64,000 bases of DNA from Acetobacterium sp. (GTDB lineage: Bacteria > Bacillota > Clostridia > Eubacteriales > Eubacteriaceae), in NCBI RefSeq assembly GCF_030652775.1, contig NZ_JAUSPS010000074.1, positions 16,154-80,153 of the forward strand. The letters run 5' to 3'. The notes below the pieces were generated by a model. The model did not search any database. It had not been told where the DNA came from and saw nothing but the letters and a program-made list of their open reading frames with translations. Below, piece by piece: positions 9,036 to 16,090 of the stretch; the stretch's first letter is position 1; every line of letters begins with the position of its first letter. The translations under genes and the position numbers were made by a program.

Positions 9036-9736
9036 TGGAAGCTGTGATTAATCAGGGGTTAACTGCACTTTCAGAAATGATCGCTGGCAATATCTGGATG
9101 GCGCCGCTGTTTGCCTTGATTGCGGGCGTCCTCACTGCGTTTACACCCTGTTCGTTATCCAGTATACCACTGGTGATTGGTTATGTGGGGGGAACTGCCC
9201 AAAGAGAGACAAAAAAAGCCTTTAGACTTTCACTGGTGTTTTCCCTTGGTATGGCCGTAACCTTCACGACTTTGGGTGTTCTGGCATCGCTGTTGGGTCA
9301 ATTGATGCAGGGAATCGGAACCTGGTGGTACATTCTACTGGGTGTTCTGATGGTGCTGATGGCCCTGCAAACCTGGGAAATATTTAATTTTATTCCGGCA
9401 ACAAACGCTTTGAGTAAAAGTACTAAACGGGGTTATATCGGGGCATTTCTGGCCGGTATTCTGGGCGGTCTCTTTTCATCCCCCTGTGCGACGCCGGTGC
9501 TGATTGTATTGTTGGCGATGGTTGCCAACGAAGGCAATCTGATCTGGGGCATCCTGCTGTTGCTGCTTTATTCGCTTGGGCACAGCATTTTGGTTTTAGC
9601 AGCGGGAACATCCATCGGTTTTGTCCAAAAAATTTCGGCCAGTGATCAATATGGAAAGGCCAGCACCATTTTGAAAATCGTGATGGGTGGGATAATTCTT
9701 TTACTGGCATTTTATATGTTTTATCTAGGTTTTTAG
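9035..9736 (+). CDS. CcdA/DsbD-type thiol-disulfide transmembrane electron carrier
   Basis: A 233-aa protein with six transmembrane helices. The paired redox cysteines lie in TPCSLSSIP (helix 1) and SPCATPV (helix 4), the CcdA/DsbD beta-domain signature. The GTG start overlaps the stop codon of the thioredoxin gene by one base, showing translational coupling. CcdA carries electrons from cytoplasmic thioredoxin to an extracytoplasmic partner, here most likely the protein encoded just upstream. It could serve cytochrome c maturation in other bacteria, but no such genes are nearby. Confidence 0.9.
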   Translation: MEAVINQGLTALSEMIAGNIWMAPLFALIAGVLTAFTPCSLSSIPLVIGYVGGTAQRETKKAFRLSLVFSLGMAVTFTTLGVLASLLGQLMQGIGTWWYILLGVLMVLMALQTWEIFNFIPATNALSKSTKRGYIGAFLAGILGGLFSSPCATPVLIVLLAMVANEGNLIWGILLLLLYSLGHSILVLAAGTSIGFVQKISASDQYGKASTILKIVMGGIILLLAFYMFYLGF

Positions 9737-9805
9737 TACAAGTCTTTCTTTATTATGGGATACATGGTTATTATTTCGATGGATCGGGTAATAAAAAAGT
9801 AATGT

Positions 9806-9821
9806 TTTGTAAATTTACAAA
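9806..9821. promoter_or_regulatory. 16-bp perfect palindrome before the universal stress gene
   Basis: TTTGTAAATTTACAAA is a perfect palindrome directly in front of the AGGAGGAAG ribosome binding site. It could be an operator or a small mRNA hairpin that hides the site. I see no matching copy elsewhere in the window. Confidence 0.35.
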
Positions 9822-9832
9822 GGAGGAAGCTC

Positions 9833-10708
9833 ATGTTTAGTCGAATCGTTATCGCATCAGAGATGTCGCCAGCGGCTTTTAATATGCTTTATTGTTTGGA
9901 AAGAGTGAAAGGGTTGGGGGTAAAAGAGTGCCTGCTAGTACAATGTTTGAGTCCTTATGACTTGGATTCAAAGATTTCATCGTTTTATAAGGCTGTTGTT
10001 GAAGAAAATCTCAATGAGCAGAAAGAACTACTGGGAAAAATGGGGTATACGGTCAACACCCGTGTGGCGACCGGGTATATTAAAAACGAAATTAATCGTA
10101 TTGCTGTAGAAGAGAATTATTCCATGATGGTCGTCGGGGCTCCGGAACACTCGATGGTGGGGGATGTTTTCTTTGGTGGCACTGCCCACGAAGTGATCCT
10201 CCATGCCCAGAAGCCGGTGATGTTGATCCGGATCGTCAATGAACCGGAGGCACGCTTAAAACTGATAAAATCCTGCAATTTGATTGAACATATTCTATTC
10301 CCCACTGATTTTTCTGAAAATGCTAAAAAAACATTTGCGGTTGTCAAAAAAATGGTAACGGATGGGGTGAAAAAGGTTACGCTGATTCATGTCATCGATA
10401 AGGCGGTTGTAGATCCCTATCTTAAAGAAAGTCTCGTAGATTTTATCCGTTTGGATAACACCAGATTACAGGCGATGAAAGTTGAGCTGCAGTCAATGGG
10501 AGAGGTAGAAGTCGATGTGCAACTGCCAATCGGATCGCCCGCAGGAGAGATCATCAAAGCAGTTCAGGAACACAATATTTCGATGGTAGTTATGGGCTCG
10601 CAAGGGCGGGGCTTCTTAAATGAAGTTTTTTTAGGGAGTGTCAGCCATCAGGTGGCCAGGCATTCATCAGCATCGATGTTATTGATTCCCGCTAATCGGG
10701 AATACTAA
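9833..10708 (+). CDS. tandem universal stress protein (UspA family)
   Basis: A 291-aa protein made of two Usp domains (about 1-140 and 150-291). Each ends with the nucleotide-binding signature: VVGAPEHSMVGDVFFGG in the first and VMGSQGRGFLNEVFLGS in the second, followed by the conserved AxxxVLLI-like strand. Tandem Usp proteins bind ATP and act in stress survival without a known catalytic role. A strong AGGAGG site lies 7 nt before the ATG. It is read in the direction of the export/thioredoxin genes, with a gap of about 95 nt that contains a palindrome. Confidence 0.9.
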   Translation: MFSRIVIASEMSPAAFNMLYCLERVKGLGVKECLLVQCLSPYDLDSKISSFYKAVVEENLNEQKELLGKMGYTVNTRVATGYIKNEINRIAVEENYSMMVVGAPEHSMVGDVFFGGTAHEVILHAQKPVMLIRIVNEPEARLKLIKSCNLIEHILFPTDFSENAKKTFAVVKKMVTDGVKKVTLIHVIDKAVVDPYLKESLVDFIRLDNTRLQAMKVELQSMGEVEVDVQLPIGSPAGEIIKAVQEHNISMVVMGSQGRGFLNEVFLGSVSHQVARHSSASMLLIPANREY

Positions 10709-10730
10709 AACAGTTTAAAGGAGAAATGAT

Positions 10731-10964
10731 ATGATTATTAAAGTACTGGGACCAGGTTGTAAAAATTGTAAAAAACTGGAAACGAACACGAGAGAAGCCT
10801 TAAAAGAGCTGGGAATTGAAGCAACTATTGAAAAAGTAGAGAGCATGGAGGAAATTATGGCTTATGGGATTATGTCAACACCGGCATTGGTGGTGGATGA
10901 ACAGGTCAAATTTTCTGGAAAGATACCTTCGGTTAAAGAACTCAAGAAATATTTACAGTCCTAA
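10731..10964 (+). CDS. small thioredoxin-fold protein (redox-active disulfide protein 2 type)
   Basis: A 77-aa mini-thioredoxin with the active site CKNC in GPGCKNCKK near residue 10 and a conserved MSTPALVVDE cis-Pro region. Proteins of this type are commonly encoded next to DUF318/ArsP permeases and ArsR regulators in anaerobes and methanogens, where they may reduce a metal or a permease disulfide. It follows the universal stress gene by 22 nt with an AAAGGAG site, so it closes the operon. The redox role is well supported by the motif; the partner is inferred from context. Confidence 0.88.
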   Translation: MIIKVLGPGCKNCKKLETNTREALKELGIEATIEKVESMEEIMAYGIMSTPALVVDEQVKFSGKIPSVKELKKYLQS

Positions 10965-10975
10965 TTAACCTGAGC

Positions 10976-11177
10976 ATGGATATTTATGATCGCTTTTATT
11001 CGCCAGATCATATATCTTGGGAAGAAATATGATCTGCTGACAGCCACTGAAGTGGTGGAACATCTTGATGATCCCCTGGATTATTTCAGCTTGTTTGAAA
11101 ATCTGCTCAAAGATGATGGTGTTTTATCGATCATGACAAAGCCGGGAAATTTTAAATTTCCCGGCTTTGTCTTTTAA
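10976..11177 (+). pseudogene. remnant of a SAM-dependent methyltransferase, frameshifted and truncated
   Basis: Two overlapping frames together read like the middle of a class I methyltransferase. The first begins at an ATG and runs MDIYDRFYSPDHISWEEI to a TGA. The second continues as KYDLLTATEVVEHLDDPL and then LLKDDGVLSIMTKP. A single -1 shift would join them. The SAM-binding glycine motif and the C-terminal half are missing, and the end of the remnant is taken over by a terminator hairpin. I read this as a decayed gene fragment; a short functional peptide is unlikely. Confidence 0.5.
11135..11171. terminator. bidirectional terminator between convergent genes
   Basis: 18-bp perfect inverted repeat (GACAAAGCCGGGAAATTT and its complement) with a 1-nt centre, T-rich on one side and A-rich on the other. 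It separates the exporter operon from the convergent arsC genes. Confidence 0.85.
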
Positions 11178-11593
11178 GAAGTAAGAAGAAGGATATTATT
11201 TTGGATGTTATCGGCTAATTTTTTTACATTAACCTCAATCTGGTCAATGATTGCCATAAATTCTTCATCGCTTTTTCCGGATGGATCTTCCAGTCCCCAG
11301 TCTTCAACATGACGGCCGGGCAGGTAGGGGCAGACCACATTGCATCCCATTTTGATGACAATATCAATAGGCGGAAGATCAGTCAGCAATTTGGAATGCT
11401 GGGTAGCTTCCATATCAATGTCGTACCGTTCTTTGATCAAACGGACGGCATCCTGATTAATTTGCGGTTTGGTCTCCGTTCCGGCTGAATAGCTTTCGAA
11501 TACATCACTGGCAAATTTTTTTCCAATCGCTTCGGCCATCTGGCTGCGGCAGGAATTATGGACACAGACAAAGGCAACTTTGGGTTTGTTCAT
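11174..11593 (-). CDS. arsC: arsenate reductase, low-molecular-weight phosphatase type (copy 1)
   Basis: A 139-aa enzyme reducing arsenate to arsenite with thiols. The P-loop CVHNSCRSQ starts at Cys10, with further cysteines at 84 and 88 (MGCNVVCPYLPG) for the disulfide cascade, and the DP-loop EDPSG is present. Cys84 and Cys88 are closer together than in the S. aureus pI258 enzyme (82/89), as in other clostridial forms. An AGGAGAAA site precedes the ATG. It is co-directional with the second arsC, 23 nt downstream of it. The small thioredoxins in the neighbouring operon are plausible reductants. Confidence 0.92.
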   Translation of the reverse strand: MNKPKVAFVCVHNSCRSQMAEAIGKKFASDVFESYSAGTETKPQINQDAVRLIKERYDIDMEATQHSKLLTDLPPIDIVIKMGCNVVCPYLPGRHVEDWGLEDPSGKSDEEFMAIIDQIEVNVKKLADNIQNNILLLTS

Positions 11594-11616
11594 TATTTTC
11601 TCCTGTTTTATAAAAT

Positions 11617-12048
11617 CTAAATAGAATCTTTGTAGGTATTAATCAGATCTATGACGTTTTCCCGGATTTTGTAGCGGAGATGGCGGGCTTTTTCAAGCTT
11701 TTCTTCCTCGGTACCGGTAAAAGCAGCCGGATCTTCAAAGTTCCAGTCAAGCACATTCCTGGCCAGTGGAAAAACTGGACAACGCTGGCCATTTTCCAGA
11801 TCACAAACCTTAATAATATAGGAATACAAACGCCCCTCTTTATAATAATCAAATACCGAATTGGTATCGTTTTGACTGAGATCATAACCGACTTCAGCCA
11901 TCACCTTGACAATTAAGGGATTGATGGTGCCTGGCTCCAGACCGGCACTTTCAGCAATGAAATAGTCTTTCCCCAAATCGTTTAAAAAAGCCTCAGCCAT
12001 CTGACTTCTGGCAGAATTATGGACACAAACAAAAAGAACTTTAATCAT
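11617..12048 (-). CDS. arsC: arsenate reductase, low-molecular-weight phosphatase type (copy 2)
   Basis: A 143-aa paralogue of the adjacent arsC. The nucleophile is Cys8 in CVHNSARSQ; the second P-loop cysteine is replaced by Ala. Cys82 and Cys90 (VCDLENGQRCPVFP) give the wide spacing typical of thioredoxin-coupled ArsC. The DP-loop FEDPAAF is conserved. An AAGGAG site lies 8 nt before the ATG. The two copies differ at the redox cysteines, so they may use different electron donors. A TATAAGCATAT half-site matching the probable ArsR operators lies upstream. Confidence 0.9.
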   Translation of the reverse strand: MIKVLFVCVHNSARSQMAEAFLNDLGKDYFIAESAGLEPGTINPLIVKVMAEVGYDLSQNDTNSVFDYYKEGRLYSYIIKVCDLENGQRCPVFPLARNVLDWNFEDPAAFTGTEEEKLEKARHLRYKIRENVIDLINTYKDSI

Positions 12049-12078
12049 ATTTCTGACTCCTTATAACAAAGATTTGGC

Positions 12079-12089
12079 TATAAGCATAT
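12079..12089. promoter_or_regulatory. possible ArsR half-site upstream of arsC
   Basis: TATAAGCATAT resembles one arm of the 48-bp palindrome at 5084-5131 and the arms of the inverted repeat at 13019-13038. It lies about 30 nt upstream of the second arsC start, where a promoter would be. The match is short, so this is a suggestion only. Confidence 0.35.
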
Positions 12090-12161
12090 CATAATCAAAA
12101 AATACGAACGAGATAAGTTGTGTTAAATTTTATAATTTGATTTAAATTTTTCGTACTATGC

Positions 12162-12208
12162 AAAACCCCCGACAGGTATATTTGCAATATATACCTGTCG
12201 GGGGTTTT
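12162..12208. terminator. terminator downstream of the DGC-like gene
   Basis: A perfect 20-bp stem (AAAACCCCCGACAGGTATAT and complement) with a 7-nt loop and a T-run on the minus strand. It ends the arsR/DGC transcript before the arsC pair. Confidence 0.85.
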
Positions 12209-12268
12209 CCCGATTGCGCTTTAGTTAACGATCAATAATTACTGCAAAACATGCATAACCGTATTTCC

Positions 12269-12631
12269 CTAGTAACTTGCAATAATTTTATCAAGGGCTT
12301 TCTGGACGTGTTCTATTTCTTCATCAATATCTTCCAGATTGGTATATTTTTCATTGTGTTTGATATCATAATCCGGGGTCATCACAATTTCATCATAGAG
12401 TTCGTAGCCCATGTCTTCATAAGCCATCGAGGCACAGGTCGAGGGGCAGCCATTCAGTGAAATATATTTCTCACTGTCACCGGCCGCTTCAACCTCTGCA
12501 AGAATGTTCATGCTGACATGGGGAAGGATGGTGATATTTTCCTCATCAATGATTCCAAAATATTGGGCAACGGTTTTTGTCATCATACTGACATTGCAAT
12601 GCCCGGGACAGGGATAAATCTTAAGTTTCAT
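12269..12631 (-). CDS. putative zinc-binding DGC-like cysteine protein
   Basis: A 120-aa soluble protein with paired cysteine motifs: YPCPGHC at the N-terminus and NGCPSTCAS around residue 62. The layout matches the small 'putative zinc-binding' DGC-type proteins found three more times on the plus strand at 13808-15459. Function is not known; the cysteines suggest binding of a thiophilic metal or metalloid, or a redox disulfide. It lies 27 nt downstream of arsR and in the same direction, so it is probably co-transcribed with it and induced by the same effector. Confidence 0.7.
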   Translation of the reverse strand: MKLKIYPCPGHCNVSMMTKTVAQYFGIIDEENITILPHVSMNILAEVEAAGDSEKYISLNGCPSTCASMAYEDMGYELYDEIVMTPDYDIKHNEKYTNLEDIDEEIEHVQKALDKIIASY

Positions 12632-12658
12632 AATAGTTACCTGCTTTCTTAAGTTCTA

Positions 12659-12955
12659 TTAAAAATCAAGTGTCTCAAAATACTCTGCCACGGTTTGGTC
12701 CATGGCGCTTAATAGTCTTGAGATGCCTTTTAGTTTAACGTGATAATGCATTTCAACACCGATTTTTTTGCTTTCCAATATTCCCGCTTCACGGAGAATT
12801 TTTAAATGCTGAGAGAGATTTGCCTGGCTGAAATCAAAAGAAAGGTTGAGATCACACACACAACGTGATTCTGTCAGGAGTGATTTTACTATTTGTAAAC
12901 GGATCGGATGCCCCAGTGCTTTGAAAATTTTTACGGATACATCTTCAGAATTCAT
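12659..12955 (-). CDS. arsR: ArsR-family metalloregulatory repressor
   Basis: A 98-aa winged-helix repressor. The sequence SRCVCDL near residue 32 matches the CVCDL arsenite-binding motif of the classical ArsR proteins, and the recognition helix region reads SQANLSQHLKILREAGI. It should leave DNA when As(III) or Sb(III) binds. A GAGGT site precedes the ATG. It is transcribed away from the HdrA-like/DGC operon; the intergenic region holds two palindromes that are candidate operators. Control of the ArsP operon and arsC is possible from shared TAAGCA words. Confidence 0.92.
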   Translation of the reverse strand: MNSEDVSVKIFKALGHPIRLQIVKSLLTESRCVCDLNLSFDFSQANLSQHLKILREAGILESKKIGVEMHYHVKLKGISRLLSAMDQTVAEYFETLDF

Positions 12956-13000
12956 GAGTGACCTCTTTTCTATTTGGTAGTGTAATTAAACACGAAAAAA

Positions 13001-13091
13001 TTGATTAAATCAATAACATTATAAGCAACTGCTTATAAAAAAGCAATCTTTATCTTTTGCTCTTGACACCCATAAACGAGAGGCGTATAAT
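13001..13091. promoter_or_regulatory. divergent control region between arsR and the HdrA-like operon
   Basis: It contains the 13-bp perfect palindrome TTGATTAAATCAA (13001-13013), the 20-bp inverted repeat TTATAAGCA-AC-TGCTTATAA (13019-13038), and a rightward promoter TTGACA (13063) with 17-nt spacing to TATAAT (13086). Either palindrome could be the ArsR site; the first resembles ATCAA/TTGAT ArsR boxes, the second shares words with the sites at 5084-5131 and 12079-12089. ArsR control of both directions is therefore likely. Confidence 0.7.
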
Positions 13092-13138
13092 GATTTTAAC
13101 CATAAGGAAATAATTATATTATATAGGAGGTAGAAGAT

Positions 13139-13510
13139 ATGAGTCAAGAATTACCAGGTTTTATTATGTGTGTCTGTACCGGAAAATGCCCGGGATTTCA
13201 GGCCATGGACATTTGGGATTTTATCAATCAGGTGCGGGTCGAGTTGCCGGTTGAGTACGCCTTTATCCACCCGCAGCTATGCGAGGAAGATGGGGATCGT
13301 TTTTTAGCCGATTTTTTAAAAGCCCATCGAAAAGTGATCATTGGAGCCTGTGCGCCAAATATGCAGCGTAAGATGTTTAAAGAGGCCTTTAAAGAAGCCG
13401 GACTTAGTATCGAAGAAGATGCTGTGATGCTCGACATCCGCGACATGACCAACGAAAAAGCCTTTGAAGTGGTGGAAAAGAAACTCGAAGAAATGGGATA
13501 TGAGGTATAG
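13139..13510 (+). CDS. stand-alone HdrA N-terminal-like Fe-S domain protein
   Basis: A 123-aa protein resembling only the N-terminal cysteine domain of heterodisulfide reductase subunit A: MCVCTGKCPGF near residue 10, HPQLCEEDG near 45 and IIGACAPNMQRKMF near 66. In HdrA these cysteines bind an unusual [4Fe-4S] cluster and the rest of the protein binds FAD; the FAD part is absent here. An AGGAGG site lies 8 nt before the ATG. It heads a tight operon with a ferredoxin and three DGC-type proteins, suggesting an electron-transfer module working with the lipoyl-bearing protein. Confidence 0.72.
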   Translation: MSQELPGFIMCVCTGKCPGFQAMDIWDFINQVRVELPVEYAFIHPQLCEEDGDRFLADFLKAHRKVIIGACAPNMQRKMFKEAFKEAGLSIEEDAVMLDIRDMTNEKAFEVVEKKLEEMGYEV

Positions 13511-13512
13511 TC

Positions 13513-13815
13513 ATGAGCGAATCAACTTTTATGGGTGTGGAACGGGATCGGATTGATTGGTCTCCTCGAATTGATTTTACAAAATGCAACGATTGTATGG
13601 ACTGTGTGGAATTTTGCCCCCATCAGGTTTTTGAAGTAGATGAAAACGCCAAACCAAAACTAAAAGTCAAAAACCCTAATAACTGTGTTGTTTTTTGCCG
13701 CGCCTGCAGTAAAACCTGTGGACCCGATGCAATTACCTTTCCGGATAAACCAGAAACGACCAAGATGATTAAAGCCATCCGCAAGGCAGAAAAAGAGGCC
13801 GCAACCGATGAGTGA
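13513..13815 (+). CDS. 2[4Fe-4S] ferredoxin-like protein
   Basis: A 100-aa protein with two cluster motifs, CNDCMDCVEFCP near residue 22 and CVVFCRACSKTCGPDAI near residue 57. The second motif has a longer first gap than classical ferredoxins. An N-terminal extension of about 18 residues and a Lys/Glu-rich tail are unusual for a simple electron carrier. It starts 3 nt after the HdrA-like gene and overlaps the next gene by 8 nt, so the products are likely made together. It probably passes low-potential electrons between the HdrA-like domain and a partner. Confidence 0.85.
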   Translation: MSESTFMGVERDRIDWSPRIDFTKCNDCMDCVEFCPHQVFEVDENAKPKLKVKNPNNCVVFCRACSKTCGPDAITFPDKPETTKMIKAIRKAEKEAATDE

Positions 13816-14656
13816 GTCTATTTGTGTATTACCTTGTAATGGCTTGGATAAATGTGCCGGCGATCTGTCAAGGCGGGTGGCTCTGGAGTTGGCGCAGTCG
13901 GAAGAAGTCGAGCTTATCTGTCCGGTTTTAATAAATCAGAACAAAAGCCGCTACGAAAAAGCTCTGGCAGCCGGTACTTTAACCGTCATTGATGGCTGCA
14001 ATACCCGCTGTGCCAGTAAATTGGCCGGGGATTTAGAGCTTGCTATCAAAGAAAAAGTTAATGTCAGCGAGGTTGCCAAGGCTCTGGATATCAAGCTGGG
14101 GGTCGAAATCCGGGATGATCAGGATACCCAGGCAGTGGTTCGCGCAGTGCTGGAAAAAATAAACAGTTCCGCCGCAGAACAGGCCGAATCGGAATTTATT
14201 GAACCGGAATCGATAGAATATAATACCTTTTCCCATGGCAAATTTATTTTCAAGGTGCCAAAGGCCAATTATTTTTTCAACGAAAATGACTGTTGGGTGA
14301 CGGTGTCAGGAAACATGGCTCGAGTGGGTGTCAGTGATTATGTACAACAGAATTTGTCTGATATTCTCTATGTGGATCCGCCGGAAATTGGCGATGAATT
14401 TGAACAATTTGACGATTTAGGCAGCATCGAATCCAGCAAAGCGGTATTTGAAATTATTTCACCGGTCGCTGGGACCGTGGTTGCTGTCAATACCGGTTTA
14501 AACGATGCCCCGGAACAGGTCAACGAAAGTCCCTATGAAAAGGGCTGGCTGGTGGAAGTAAGCCTCAGTGATTTTGAAGAAGATCAGGATCTGCTTCACG
14601 ATTGCCCGGCTTATTTTGAATTTTTACAACGAAAGGTAGCAGAAATCGATGTCTAA
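13808..14656 (+). CDS. DGC cysteine domain fused to a lipoyl (GcvH-like) domain
   Basis: A 282-aa fusion. Residues 1-105 form a DGC-type putative metal-binding domain (LPCNGLDKC, LICPV, DGCNTRCAS). Residues about 140-282 form a glycine-cleavage H-protein-like domain with the lipoylation site at Lys211 in GSIESSKAVFEI followed by SPVAGTVVAV, close to the GcvH consensus ESVKA. No other glycine cleavage genes are nearby. It overlaps both neighbours by 8 nt. Lipoyl arms carry a redox dithiol, and a dihydrolipoamide dehydrogenase lies 3 kb downstream. I infer a swinging dithiol that serves the attached cysteine domain. This architecture is unfamiliar to me. Confidence 0.82.
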   Translation: MSESICVLPCNGLDKCAGDLSRRVALELAQSEEVELICPVLINQNKSRYEKALAAGTLTVIDGCNTRCASKLAGDLELAIKEKVNVSEVAKALDIKLGVEIRDDQDTQAVVRAVLEKINSSAAEQAESEFIEPESIEYNTFSHGKFIFKVPKANYFFNENDCWVTVSGNMARVGVSDYVQQNLSDILYVDPPEIGDEFEQFDDLGSIESSKAVFEIISPVAGTVVAVNTGLNDAPEQVNESPYEKGWLVEVSLSDFEEDQDLLHDCPAYFEFLQRKVAEIDV

Positions 14657-15050
14657 GATTAAAGTAATACCCTGCAGCGGGATTGGAAAAGTATTTGGCC
14701 TATTGGCCCGGGAGTCGGTGTTGATGGTTACCTCGGAGAAGTGTCCCAATGACACAGAAACGCTCTGTTTAGCTCACGTGGTCACTGGCGATGACGAAGT
14801 GGTGGGAAAGATTAAAGGCGAAACCTGCATCACTATGGATGGCTGTGCCAAATATTGTGCCAAGAAGAGTGTCGAAGAAACCGGTGGGATCGTCGTAAAA
14901 AGCCATAAGGTACCAGATTTCATGAAAGCCCATCGTGGCGAGGAACATGGCAGCGGAACCGCTCTCACAGACGATGGCTGGAAATATGCCGAAGAACTGG
15001 CCGAAATTTTGGTCGAAGACGTCAAAGAAATAAAGGCAGAGGTGAACTAG
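14649..15050 (+). CDS. putative zinc-binding DGC-type cysteine protein
   Basis: A 133-aa soluble protein with the DGC layout: IPCSGIGK at the N-terminus, SEKCPNDTETLC in the middle and MDGCAKYCAKK near residue 62. These four to five cysteines define the small putative zinc-binding family; no reaction is established. It overlaps the lipoyl fusion gene by 8 nt, and is followed without gap by another member, so at least three DGC domains are made from this operon. They may form a complex in which different copies bind the same ligand or pass it along. Confidence 0.75.
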   Translation: MSKIKVIPCSGIGKVFGLLARESVLMVTSEKCPNDTETLCLAHVVTGDDEVVGKIKGETCITMDGCAKYCAKKSVEETGGIVVKSHKVPDFMKAHRGEEHGSGTALTDDGWKYAEELAEILVEDVKEIKAEVN

Positions 15051-15051
15051 G

Positions 15052-15459
15052 ATGTTAGGGAATAAAATTGGTGTTATTTCTTGCAGCGGCGAAGAGTGTC
15101 TGGGTGGGACAATTTCCCGGCTAGCGGTACGAAAAATGATGGAAGAACTGAAACCCGGGATGGTATCAACCTTATGTTTGCCCTTATTTATTGCCGGTGA
15201 CGGCGGTGAACGGGAATTTGCCGAAAAATACCCCACTATTGCTGTAGATGGGTGTTCAAAATGCTGCGCTAAACGGGCGATTGAAAAATACAGTAACGCA
15301 GTAGCCGGCAGTGTGGATGTGGCCGAGATCATTGGCGCAGCCAAAGCCCTTGAAAAACCCTTGTCTACCCGGAATCTTACTGATGAACATATGGAATATG
15401 TGAAGCAAACAGCGGATAAAACCTGTCAGATTTTTGATGAGATTATTGCAAAAAAATAA
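15052..15459 (+). CDS. putative zinc-binding DGC-type cysteine protein
   Basis: A 135-aa member of the same family as the preceding gene, with ISCSGEECLGG at the N-terminus, TLCLPLF in the middle and VDGCSKCCAKR near residue 66. The extra adjacent cysteine (CSKCC) distinguishes it. It begins one base after the previous stop codon and is the last gene of the operon, with a strong terminator behind it. Function unknown; thiol-based metal or metalloid binding is inferred from the cysteines and the arsR neighbour. Confidence 0.75.
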   Translation: MLGNKIGVISCSGEECLGGTISRLAVRKMMEELKPGMVSTLCLPLFIAGDGGEREFAEKYPTIAVDGCSKCCAKRAIEKYSNAVAGSVDVAEIIGAAKALEKPLSTRNLTDEHMEYVKQTADKTCQIFDEIIAKK

Positions 15460-15480
15460 ATTTGCGAAAAACTAATAATA

Positions 15481-15518
15481 AAAAAGCCAGATCATCGACA
15501 GCGAAGATCTGGCTTTTG
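15481..15518 (+). terminator. terminator of the HdrA-like/DGC operon
   Basis: AAAAGCCAGATC pairs with GATCTGGCTTTT around a short loop; T-rich end. It also ends the convergent minus-strand pair. Confidence 0.85.
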
Positions 15519-15550
15519 TGTTGTAGGGGATTCGGTTTTAAGGACTGGAC

Positions 15551-16090
15551 TCAGTCGGTTTCATAACCAAGAAGCTGGAGATGAGCTTCCAGGCTTAAAT
15601 AATTGGGGGCATATTCTTCTTCTTTCATGAGGGTACACTGGTTCAAGCGACAGGTGCCTAAAATCAATTTAGAAGCAAAGCCCATGCAGGAACCCTGACC
15701 GCAGACCTTACAGCCAATTTTCTTGGGCAACAATTTATAAAGCTGAATCGCACTGGGGCGTTCCCGGGTTTCTTCGTTGGGGATGATAGACTCTTTATTT
15801 TCCCAGGTCTCATTAATCAGATTATAGATATGATCAATCATTTCATAACACTGAGCTTCATTGGTTAGCTGCGTGCAGGTCAGATTTCGTTCGTGGATAT
15901 TGATAATATGACTGCCGATCTTATAGGTGAAGGTTTGCGCTGAGGGGATATAAAGTCCGGTTTTAATCACGGTATTGAGATAAGGCATCACTTCAGGAAC
16001 CGGGTTGCTGAGCTTAGCACGAAATTTAATCCGACCACCACCGGTGGTACAGGGTTTGATGTAAATAAGACTGATGGTTGAGAGGTACAT
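15551..16090 (-). CDS. protein with C-terminal FeS (PF04060-like) domain
   Basis: A 179-aa protein. The N-terminal ~115 residues are not recognised. The C-terminus has the four-cysteine pattern GCKVCGQGSCMGFASKLILG followed by further cysteines, as in the [4Fe-4S] domain of the corrinoid Fe-S protein large subunit and RnfB/RsxB. The start codon overlaps the stop of the cysteine desulfurase gene, so the two are translationally coupled. I infer a cluster-bearing partner of the desulfurase, perhaps handling sulfur or selenium, or feeding Fe-S assembly for the neighbouring proteins. No firm function can be given. Confidence 0.6.
   Translation of the reverse strand: MYLSTISLIYIKPCTTGGGRIKFRAKLSNPVPEVMPYLNTVIKTGLYIPSAQTFTYKIGSHIINIHERNLTCTQLTNEAQCYEMIDHIYNLINETWENKESIIPNEETRERPSAIQLYKLLPKKIGCKVCGQGSCMGFASKLILGTCRLNQCTLMKEEEYAPNYLSLEAHLQLLGYETD

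Noticed and set aside
14769..15344. Long open frame of 191 codons on the minus strand across two DGC genes
   Set aside because: It is antisense to genes with clear family motifs, good ribosome binding sites and tight coupling; it has no site of its own and no recognisable motif.
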